Assembly: GCF_026810225.1 (NCBI RefSeq)
Contig: NZ_CP113865.1
Span: 721,001-785,000 of the forward strand
Direction of reading: 5' to 3'
Length of the DNA: 64,000 bases
From: Caldicellulosiruptor morganii
GTDB lineage: Bacteria; Bacillota; Thermoanaerobacteria; Caldicellulosiruptorales; Caldicellulosiruptoraceae
The position numbers and the translations under genes were made by a program. Positions 33,797 through 40,397 of the stretch are shown piece by piece. How positions within the stretch are numbered: the first letter of the stretch is position 1; the number at the start of each line of letters is the position of its first letter. The notes beneath the pieces were generated by a model, which was not told where the DNA came from, ran no database searches, and saw nothing but the letters and a program-made list of their open reading frames with translations.

Positions 33797-34708
33797 TTGA
33801 GTGCAAGAAAAAAGATTCTGGCAGATGCAATACTCCTTTTTATTACAATGATCTGGGGAAGTTCGTTTGTCCTTATGAAAAATACAATCTCCCAGCTTCA
33901 TCCTCTTGCATTTCTGACATTAAGGTTTTTACTGGCATGGCTTATTATTTTGCTGATATTTCACAAGAATCTTAAAAATTTAAAAATAAAAGAGATGGTT
34001 TATGGGAGTTTAATAGGTTTTTTTCTTTTCTTGGGAATGGCTTTGCAGGTTGTGGGATTAAAATACACGTATGCTTCAAAGTCGGCATTTATAACAGGTT
34101 TGACAGTTGTTTTGGTACCTATTTTTGCAGCGATTGTTGAAAGAAGGATTCCCAGGGCAAATGTCATGGTTGGTGTGATTTTTGCTTTTACCGGGTTGTA
34201 CCTCTTAAATGGTGCTAAGCTATCGCAATTTAATTTTGGTGATTTTCTAACCCTGCTTGCAGACTTTGGATTTGTTTTTCAGATAATATTTATTGATATC
34301 TTTACATCCAGAGAGGATGTGAACCCGGTTAATATTGCAATATTTCAGCTTATGAGTGGTGCAGTTTTGTATATTATTTTCTCTGCTGCATTTGGAATAA
34401 ATCCTTTAAATATCAAGCTTACATTGGATTCAGTATTTACGATTCTTATCACAGGGGTACTTGGGACGGCTCTTGCTTTTACTGCGCAGGTATTTGTTCA
34501 AAAGTACACAACACCAACCCACACAGCTTTGATATTTTCTGCTGAGCCTGTGTTTGGTGCAATATTTTCAGCAATAATTCCTTCTGTAGCAACTCACACA
34601 ACTGAAATTTTACCTTTGATTTCTTATGCAGGATGTGGTTTAATCTTAATTGGCATGATCATAGCTGAACTAAACCCGGATAAGAATCTTGATACGGAGT
34701 TGAGCTGA
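33797..34708 (+). CDS. EamA/DMT-superfamily transporter
   Basis: This 303-residue multi-pass membrane protein consists of two EamA repeats, about ten hydrophobic segments in total. Hallmarks are the N-terminal FITMIWGSSFVLMKNTI, the first-repeat end VGVIFAFTGLYLLNGAKL, and the second-repeat FTAQVFVQKYTTPTHTALIFSAEPVFGAIFS with a final AGCGLILIGMIIAEL. Members export or import metabolites such as amino acids or nucleotide precursors, and the substrate is unknown. It starts with TTG after AAGGAAGAGAG and runs four bases short of the next gene. Confidence 0.85.
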   Translation: MSARKKILADAILLFITMIWGSSFVLMKNTISQLHPLAFLTLRFLLAWLIILLIFHKNLKNLKIKEMVYGSLIGFFLFLGMALQVVGLKYTYASKSAFITGLTVVLVPIFAAIVERRIPRANVMVGVIFAFTGLYLLNGAKLSQFNFGDFLTLLADFGFVFQIIFIDIFTSREDVNPVNIAIFQLMSGAVLYIIFSAAFGINPLNIKLTLDSVFTILITGVLGTALAFTAQVFVQKYTTPTHTALIFSAEPVFGAIFSAIIPSVATHTTEILPLISYAGCGLILIGMIIAELNPDKNLDTELS

Positions 34709-34712
34709 AAAG

Positions 34713-37181
34713 ATGGAGATAGTTTTTCTTGGCGGTGCAAAAGAGGTTGGAGCTTCCAGTGTTTTAATAAAGGCTGGTGGAAAAAACATTCTGGTTGACT
34801 CAGGTATAAGGATGAAGGAGGACAAGCTTCCCAACTTGCAGCTTCTTCGTGAGCTTGGTGGAGCGGATGTTTGTCTTATTTCACATGCGCACCTTGATCA
34901 CATAGGCAGTCTTCCTCTTATAGCAAGAGAGTATCCTAATATATTTTTCTATACCAATCAGCCAACAAAAGATCTGGTGAAAGTGCTTTTGTATGATAGC
35001 TTAAAAATTATGGATTCAAAAGAAGATGAGATTCCAATATATGCAGAAAAGAATGTTGAGGATTTACTTGACAGAACAATTACCTATGGTTTTAATTACA
35101 CATTTGAACCCATAGAAGGGATAAAGGTTACTTTTTTCCCTGCGGGACATATTCTTGGAGCATCCATGATTTTTATTCAGACCCAGGAAGGTAGTATACT
35201 CTACACAGGCGATTTTTCCACTGACAGGCAGCTTACTGTTGACAGGGCTTCTTTGCCCAAAATCAGACCGGATATTGTGATTTGTGAATCAACATATGGT
35301 GACAGGCTACACACAAACAGAAGCTATGAGGAGGAAAGACTGTTTAATAGTATATTCGAGGTTGTTTCAAAAGGAGGCAAGGTTTTAATTCCTGCTTTTG
35401 CAATTGGAAGAGCTCAGGAGATAATTCTAATTTTGAGAAATTACATGAGAAAGAAAAAGGTAGAGTTCAATGTATATATTGATGGAATGGTAAAAGAGGT
35501 TATAAGGGTCTACAAAAACAATCCCACATTTTTGTCTTCAAGATATTACAAAAAAGTGCTGAAAGGTGAAGATATATTTTTATCAGATACCATTAACGTA
35601 GTATCTGACAAAAAACAAAGAGAAGAGATTATATCTTCATCAGACCCCTGTGTTATAATCTCAAGCTCAGGAATGTTAACCGGTGGTCCTTCTGTATTCT
35701 ATGCCGAAAAATTGGTGGAAAATCAAAATGTGCTGATTGCAATTACAGGGTATCAGGATGAAGAGTCGCCTGGAAGAAAACTTCTTGAGCTGACCGAGCT
35801 TTTGGAGAGTGAAAGAAAGATTGAACTAAATGGCAAGGAATATGAGGTAAAGTGCAGAGTTGAAAAGTACGGGCTTTCTGCACATGCAGACAGGGATAGT
35901 ATCTTAGGATTTTTGGCAATGCTAAAACCCAGAACTGTTATTTTTGCTCATGGGAGCGATGAGGCCATTTCACAGATTTCAGATATGGCTGTAAAAGAGC
36001 TTGAAGCAGCAATTTTTGTTCCTCAAAATGGAGAATTGAATACAGTTTTGATTGAAAAACCAAGAAGACAGCTATCATTTTTCAATGTTAAAAAGCTGAG
36101 CAATGATGAAACTTTGAATGAAGAAAATATCAAGAGCCTCTGGGAGTACCTTCTTGAAAACAGACAGGAAGCAAATCATATCACAGCAGAACACGCAATC
36201 ATGATATGGAATGGGAAACAGTTTTTAGAGAGGGATGAAGTAAACAGGGTATTTGAACTTTTGAAATCCTGCCCGTACTTTGAGCAAAATCCACGCAAAC
36301 CTTATCTTTTCAAAATTCTATCTAAAGCCGAGGTTGAGGAAAAGCTCAAGCCAAAGCCTATGGAACAGAACAGGATGAGAGATCTTGCTTTTGAAATGTT
36401 TAAAGATTACGGGCTTTACAAGGTTGGTATGGATACTGAAAAATTTTCTGTAACTTTTTATTTCAACTTTCCTTATATAGCAAATAAACTTGAGGATAAA
36501 ATAAAAGAGTTTGAAGAAAAGACTCTGTGGAAGGTAGAGGTAAACCCAAATGTAAATTTGACATATGTCCAAAAATATATAAGTGGGTTGTTAGAAGAAA
36601 AAGGTGTAAAGCTGCTAAAATTTTCCTACAATCCTGTGATAAATGCTGTTGTAGTAAGACCAAATAAAGAGCTTGATTCGATGAAAGATATGTCTTCTGA
36701 ATTTTTCAAGCAGACTGGTATTGAGCTTATATTTGATATGGAGAAAAAAGAGGATGAAACAGCAAAAACACAGAATAAAGACAGGATGGAACAAAACAAG
36801 GCTTTACTTTTGATAGACCTGTATTTTGAAAATGAAAAGGACAGGGTTTATAAAAAGAGCATAAAAGAGAGTGGAAAATACATTGAACTTTCATTTGTAA
36901 CACCATTTGTTGCAGAAAAGTACAAAGAAAAGCTTGGAGAGCTTTCACAAAAGACCGGCTGGGAAATAAGAGTTTCGCAAACAATAAACCAGGTTGAGAT
37001 GGTAAATATCCTGAAAGATATTTTGGCACGCTATAGCATTGACCTGGTAAAAAATCCAAGTATTTATCCTGCAGCAAGAGAAGTTAAGGTGAAGCTGGCA
37101 GAAGAAATTTCCAAAGACATTGCAGATAAAATTGCAAATGAATTTTTCGAAAGAACAGGGTTTAATTTGAAATTTAGCTAA
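34713..37181 (+). CDS. MBL-fold/beta-CASP metallo-hydrolase with duplicated C-terminal domain
   Basis: This 822-residue protein begins with a metallo-beta-lactamase domain containing VLIKAGGKNILVDSG, ISHAHLDHIGSLP (HxHxDH near residue 60), GHILGAS and LYTGDFS. A beta-CASP domain follows (CESTYGDRLH, PAFAIGRAQEIILIL, SSSGMLTGGP, LSAHADRD), so the first 450 residues look like a CPSF/YSH1-type nuclease that should act on RNA. The rest is unusual. A middle segment (about 465-560) precedes two similar units of about 100 residues (about 575-674 and 720-822), each ending in EFFxxTGxxLxF. The C-terminal function is unknown. Its stop abuts an integrase remnant. Confidence 0.8.
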   Translation: MEIVFLGGAKEVGASSVLIKAGGKNILVDSGIRMKEDKLPNLQLLRELGGADVCLISHAHLDHIGSLPLIAREYPNIFFYTNQPTKDLVKVLLYDSLKIMDSKEDEIPIYAEKNVEDLLDRTITYGFNYTFEPIEGIKVTFFPAGHILGASMIFIQTQEGSILYTGDFSTDRQLTVDRASLPKIRPDIVICESTYGDRLHTNRSYEEERLFNSIFEVVSKGGKVLIPAFAIGRAQEIILILRNYMRKKKVEFNVYIDGMVKEVIRVYKNNPTFLSSRYYKKVLKGEDIFLSDTINVVSDKKQREEIISSSDPCVIISSSGMLTGGPSVFYAEKLVENQNVLIAITGYQDEESPGRKLLELTELLESERKIELNGKEYEVKCRVEKYGLSAHADRDSILGFLAMLKPRTVIFAHGSDEAISQISDMAVKELEAAIFVPQNGELNTVLIEKPRRQLSFFNVKKLSNDETLNEENIKSLWEYLLENRQEANHITAEHAIMIWNGKQFLERDEVNRVFELLKSCPYFEQNPRKPYLFKILSKAEVEEKLKPKPMEQNRMRDLAFEMFKDYGLYKVGMDTEKFSVTFYFNFPYIANKLEDKIKEFEEKTLWKVEVNPNVNLTYVQKYISGLLEEKGVKLLKFSYNPVINAVVVRPNKELDSMKDMSSEFFKQTGIELIFDMEKKEDETAKTQNKDRMEQNKALLLIDLYFENEKDRVYKKSIKESGKYIELSFVTPFVAEKYKEKLGELSQKTGWEIRVSQTINQVEMVNILKDILARYSIDLVKNPSIYPAAREVKVKLAEEISKDIADKIANEFFERTGFNLKFS

Positions 37182-37184
37182 TGT

Positions 37185-37403
37185 TTGATTATAAACTTTC
37201 ATACGTTAAGACACACATATACAACAAGGCTTTTAGAAGCAAATGAGCATCCTAAGGTTGTACAAGAGCTTTTAGGGCATAGAGACATCTCAACAACTCT
37301 AAATATCTATTCCCATGTTATGCCGGAAATAAAGAAGGCTGCTGCAATGAAGTTGAACAATTTATTTGAGGATGTAATAAAGACAAAGGGTAATCACTCC
37401 TAA
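37185..37403 (+). pseudogene. 3' remnant of a tyrosine recombinase/integrase
   Basis: Only the last ~70 codons of a phage-type integrase remain. They carry the catalytic block FHTLRHT (H6, R9), LGHRD (H32) and the tyrosine in LNIYSHV (Y42), then [14 protein letters not shown]. No start, arm-binding or core domain is present, and the frame begins four bases after the preceding metallo-hydrolase stop. It lies just outside the left att repeat of the integrated element, with its 3' end facing the att site as expected for a true integrase. It is probably left from an earlier element in the same tRNA gene. Confidence 0.8.
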
Positions 37404-37431
37404 ACAGGTGGAGTAATTACCCTAATTTTTT
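37387..37431 (+). terminator. Terminator after the integrase remnant
   Basis: AGGGTAATCACTCC (37387-37400) pairs with GGAGTAATTACCCT (37410-37423) with one mismatch and a nine-base loop, followed by AATTTTTTAC. It overlaps the last codons of the integrase remnant. Confidence 0.8.
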
Positions 37432-37442
37432 ACAGTTTCTTG

Positions 37443-37464
37443 GGTAGCTGTAAGGTAGCTGTAA
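37443..37464 (+). repeat. Tandem 11-bp repeat near the left att site
   Basis: GGTAGCTGTAA occurs twice head to tail (37443-37453, 37454-37464), about 50 bases before the tRNA-derived repeat and just after the integrase remnant. Short tandem repeats at this position resemble integrase arm-binding sites, which is an inference from location. Confidence 0.55.
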
Positions 37465-37513
37465 AAAAGCATTTGTAATATTATTCCAAATCTCAAAACC
37501 CTTGAAAATGAAA

Positions 37514-37561
37514 TGGCACGCCCGGGGGGAGTCGAACCCCCGACCACAGGATTCGAAGTCC
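37514..37561 (-). repeat. Left attachment repeat: displaced 3' end of tRNA-Arg
   Basis: These 48 bases are identical to 45591-45638, which form the 3' half of the intact tRNA-Arg gene from CCA through the T arm to the anticodon loop. Identity stops exactly here, where the copy runs into unrelated AT-rich DNA. The pair of repeats marks the two junctions of an element that integrated by recombination within the tRNA gene. Confidence 0.92.
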
Positions 37562-38490
37562 AAAAATGTAAGCATTTTACACAAAACTCAGTTAACAAGC
37601 CATATCCACCAATACGCTTTAAAAATTTACCACTGGACTTTTTGGACTATTGCTTATGAATTACAAAGTCCATTGGTTAGTAAATAATATAGTAACAAAA
37701 AAAGTAATTAGTCAATACCAATTTTTTGTTCGCTATATATGTAAACAATTTTGCAATTAGAGAATACAACCCAAAATTTATGCTTTATAGATTTTTCTTC
37801 CTTTTGTTTTTAAGAAGCCTCTACAATGAACAAAAAATAGTTTGGGAATATAAAAATATTACCTTGCCTTTTAGATGTGGCTTATAAGCAACGGTATAAA
37901 AGGAAATGCTGATAAACTTTGGATAAGACACTTTGTATTTTGCAAGCTTTTTGATTTGACAAAAAATCAAGATAAAAAGCAATTAGACAACAATTTTCTG
38001 TTAGCAGAAGTTTGCAAGGACCTCGCAATTTGCGATTCCCTTATGCATTGTAAATGAAATTGCAACTATAAATGTTAGCATTTATTAGCATTGTCATTTT
38101 AGATAGAGAGAATCAGCTTTTTCACCACGTTTTTGATTTTGCTTTTGTAACTGCTGCCATACTTTTGGACCATTGAAAGATGTGAAAGACACAAAACAAA
38201 GTAGTCTTTTTCAATTGGATAGGACAATACATCCCATCCTAATTTGTTTTTTTAAAATTGCTTTTGACCAAAGAATCGGTGACCGGAATTGAATTCCGCC
38301 CATCAATTTGTTTTTTTTAAAAATTGCTTTGACCCCCCTCGCGTGTTTACTTGTCGCAGGTTTTTGGAGGTGGACCCGCCGGTCTTTGGCTGGGTTCTCT
38401 AAATTCAAGGTAGGGGGATATATTCTTTTACTGCTACACCTAATTACTCGAAAAATACTATAATTAAAGAGTAGCTTATTATTACATTTT
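37562..38490. other. Gene-poor left arm of the element
   Basis: This 930-base AT-rich arm has no convincing gene. It contains an imperfect inverted repeat at 37629-37641/37665-37677 (12 of 13 paired). It also has a near-identical direct repeat of about 29 bases at 38241-38269 and 38305-38334, with a palindrome (CGGAATT/AATTCCG, 38284-38298) between them, and then a small GC-rich patch at 38330-38400. These could be excision, replication or transfer sites, but none is identified. Confidence 0.5.
38241..38334. repeat. Direct repeats flanking a palindrome in the element's left arm
   Basis: Two copies of an AATTTG-T(7/8)-AAAATTGCTTTTGACC type sequence occur at 38241-38269 and 38305-38334, differing only by small length changes. 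Between them is a 7-bp-armed palindrome (38284-38290 with 38292-38298). The arrangement is reminiscent of a protein-binding origin or nick region. This is inference only. Confidence 0.5.
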
Positions 38491-39228
38491 TTATATGTCT
38501 TCAGAAGTACTTAACCCATCCCACGGATAAAATTCTTCTCCACAATCACTACAAAGCCAGCCTTCCCATTCATCGCTGCTATACCACCTAAAAGTTTGAC
38601 CGCAGCGTGCACATAATCTGTTAGGAATAAGATTCCCCATTCCTAAGGTTACACGATTTGACCATTCAATTATGTCATTCTCGATTGATACATAGGCTAT
38701 AAAATGAACTTGTCCTGATTCTTTTAAACATGGCAAACAAACAAAACCTTTTTGATTCCCATTTTCAGCAAACACAAAATCTTTACTGCCACATACAGGG
38801 CATTTTGCATTTAGGGAAGATTGCAGTTTCTCAATTTCCCATTCTCTTTGTCCGCATTTTGCAAACATCGTGAAAAGTTTTAGTGTGTTCTCGTCAGGAT
38901 GTTTTTTGTTAAACTCTTGCGAAAGCCTTTCAATCATAGCCCAGAAATGACCTTCTTTGCTGCAAAGCTGCTTTTCATAAGCCTTCTTTTTTAGCTTTGC
39001 AAAGTAGGAAGGCTTTTGCTGGGCAGCAAGTTCTCTTATCTCAAGTTCAGTCATAAGTCTTATTGTGTGGTTTACTTGCTTACTGCCTTTAGTTATCTGG
39101 TTGACTTGGTTTACATAGTCTGCTTGTTTTTGAGAAGCTGCTGCCAGCGATGTTACGGCAGCAACACCAACATTACATTCAGGTTTTTTAGTATCTTCAA
39201 TTAGGGAAAGCCATTCCCATGGATGCAT
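38491..39228 (-). CDS. Hypothetical protein with two C-terminal zinc ribbons
   Basis: I do not recognise a named family. From the ATG at 39228 the protein has 245 residues, with a helical, lysine/glutamine-rich first half (ELEIRELAAQQKPSYFAKLK). Two cysteine pairs form likely zinc ribbons: CPVCGSKDF...CLPC and CARCGQTF...CSDCGEEF. Nucleic-acid or protein binding is plausible. The ATG at 39228 is preferred because GAGGTG precedes it. An ORF start at 39384 would add 52 residues across a 24-base perfect palindrome. Downstream of rep and iterons, it may be a replication or regulatory accessory. Confidence 0.6.
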   Translation of the reverse strand: MHPWEWLSLIEDTKKPECNVGVAAVTSLAAASQKQADYVNQVNQITKGSKQVNHTIRLMTELEIRELAAQQKPSYFAKLKKKAYEKQLCSKEGHFWAMIERLSQEFNKKHPDENTLKLFTMFAKCGQREWEIEKLQSSLNAKCPVCGSKDFVFAENGNQKGFVCLPCLKESGQVHFIAYVSIENDIIEWSNRVTLGMGNLIPNRLCARCGQTFRWYSSDEWEGWLCSDCGEEFYPWDGLSTSEDI

Positions 39229-39249
39229 ATATAACACCTCGCTTGTAGT

Positions 39250-39277
39250 TTTATGCAACTGGGGAAATTTGCATAAA
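39250..39277. repeat. Inverted repeat TTTATGCAA upstream of the zinc-ribbon gene
   Basis: TTTATGCAA (39250-39258) is mirrored by TTGCATAAA (39269-39277). The same nonamer recurs at 39511-39519 and a shorter TTTATGCA at 39533-39540. Recurrence of the motif on both sides of the iterons suggests a protein-binding box in the replication region. Confidence 0.5.
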
Positions 39278-39300
39278 TACAAAATCACTTTTTCTCTATT

Positions 39301-39324
39301 AGAGAGAGTTATATAACTCTCTCT
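39301..39324. repeat. Perfect 24-base palindrome
   Basis: AGAGAGAGTTAT is followed by its exact reverse complement ATAACTCTCTCT. TTTTTAT follows on the plus strand. It lies just upstream of the preferred start of the zinc-ribbon gene and could be an operator or a terminator of plus-strand transcription. Confidence 0.6.
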
Positions 39325-39400
39325 TTTTATTTTAATTTTAATTTTACCCGATTTTATGCCTGCAAACTCTTGTCCTATCTGCATTTACCATTTTCTTCCC

Positions 39401-39469
39401 TGCGATTTTTTGCAGGTATATACTGCGATTTTTCATAGGTATATACTGCGATTTTCTGTAGGTACATAC
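39401..39469. repeat. Three tandem 23-bp iterons, candidate replication origin
   Basis: Three head-to-tail 23-base units start at 39401, 39424 and 39447. Each begins TGCGATTTT and ends AGGTAYATAC, with a variable three- to four-base middle. A fourth, degenerate start (TGCAATTTT) begins at 39470. They lie 51 bases past the stop of the Rep-like gene. Iterons next to an initiator gene are the usual plan of theta-replicating plasmids and of phage-satellite origins. Confidence 0.75.
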
Positions 39470-39519
39470 TGCAATTTTCCCAGCTGATTCCAGCCATGTT
39501 TTAGAGTAATTTTATGCAA

Positions 39520-40320
39520 TTATTTATGTATATTTATGCATATAACGTCCTTGTCTATTTTGTAGTTTATCAAACCCATACTTTCAAGTTTTATAAGTGC
39601 ATTTATAACTTTTTCCTTGCCTTCATCTAAAGGCAGTTCTGGACAAATATCATTTCCTACAAACTGGGCAAAGTTTCGTTTGTAGGTCTTGTTGCGTGTG
39701 CATTTTCCCATTAAGAAGTTATAAATTCTATGTGCTATCTTATATTTAATAAGCTGCTTTGCGATGTCCAAATTACCACGTGCAACATATCCGTTGTCAA
39801 GGTTGTTACAAATCTCTTTGGCAATTGTAACAGTAAGCTTTGTTTTGTAGCCACGACCTTTGCTGCCTTTCTGTGATACTCTGTAGGAAGGCAAAAGTGT
39901 AAACTTTGCTAAGTCTCTTCTAAATGTCTTGTTGTTGATAAAACCGTATCTTTCAACGACAATTTTCGTCATCATTAAGCGGTCAAGAGATTGCAAAACC
40001 AATTTTACGTTTTCTGAAGATGTCACATCCAAACCACGCTTTTCCATGATGTACTTTATTGGTATCTCAAAAGTATCTCCTCTCAAACCTGTTTCCTGCC
40101 TATAGGTGGTCAGGATGTAAAGTGTATTAATATCTGCAGGTGTCAGCATATAGTAGTTTGTCCCAATTTGAACTTTGCCACCGTCGTTTGTTTCGTACTC
40201 GTAAACAAACTTGCATTCTTTACCCTGTCGTGGTTGTATGCTATCCTCTAATAGGGAAAATATGTTAATAGGCAGGTTTGCGTCTGTGATATAAAAATTT
40301 TCGCTGCATTGATTATTCAT
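39520..40320 (-). CDS. Rep-like plasmid/island replication initiator
   Basis: This 266-residue basic protein has a winged-helix-rich composition. The central part (YYMLTPADINTLYILTTYRQETG, FEIPIKYIMEKRGLDVTSSE, VLQSLDRLMMTKIVVERYGF) and the C-terminal AHRIYNFLMGKCTRNKTYKRNFAQF...LIKLESMGLINYKI look like two tandem winged helices, as in RepA/Rep_3/TrfA-type initiators. The iterons immediately downstream and the primase-helicase gene immediately upstream support an initiator role. No HUH or rolling-circle motifs are seen. The exact family is not assigned. ATG at 40320 follows TAGGAGG on the minus strand. Confidence 0.65.
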   Translation of the reverse strand: MNNQCSENFYITDANLPINIFSLLEDSIQPRQGKECKFVYEYETNDGGKVQIGTNYYMLTPADINTLYILTTYRQETGLRGDTFEIPIKYIMEKRGLDVTSSENVKLVLQSLDRLMMTKIVVERYGFINNKTFRRDLAKFTLLPSYRVSQKGSKGRGYKTKLTVTIAKEICNNLDNGYVARGNLDIAKQLIKYKIAHRIYNFLMGKCTRNKTYKRNFAQFVGNDICPELPLDEGKEKVINALIKLESMGLINYKIDKDVICINIHK

Positions 40321-40358
40321 CGCAAAATACCTCCTAACTGTAGATTTTGTTTTTTAAT

Positions 40359-40389
40359 GCCGCCCTGTCGATTACTGCTACAAGGCAGC
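40359..40389 (-). other. Intergenic RNA hairpin with G-U pairs between primase-helicase and rep
   Basis: On the minus strand GCTGCCTTG (40389-40381) pairs with CAGGGCGGC (40367-40359) using two G-U wobbles. The same positions would be A-C mismatches on the plus strand, so the structure fits minus-strand RNA. No U run follows, so it is not an ordinary terminator. A similar hairpin occurs at 42344-42373. Confidence 0.55.
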
Positions 40390-40397
40390 GTTTATGA

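Noticed and set aside
37875-38057. 60-residue ORF in the left arm of the integrated element
   Set aside because: It has no ribosome binding site, no recognised motif and no codon signal distinct from the AT-rich surroundings. Treated as chance.
38281-38300. Possible tRNA T-arm remnant (GGAATT-G-AATTCC)
   Set aside because: The pairing gives only a one-base centre, not a 5-bp stem with a 7-base T loop, so it is a simple palindrome and not tRNA derived.
38211-38408. 65-residue minus-strand ORF over the direct repeats
   Set aside because: It runs through both copies of the repeat and a poly-T/A run, giving KKN-rich filler without a start signal. Repeat-derived and probably not coding.
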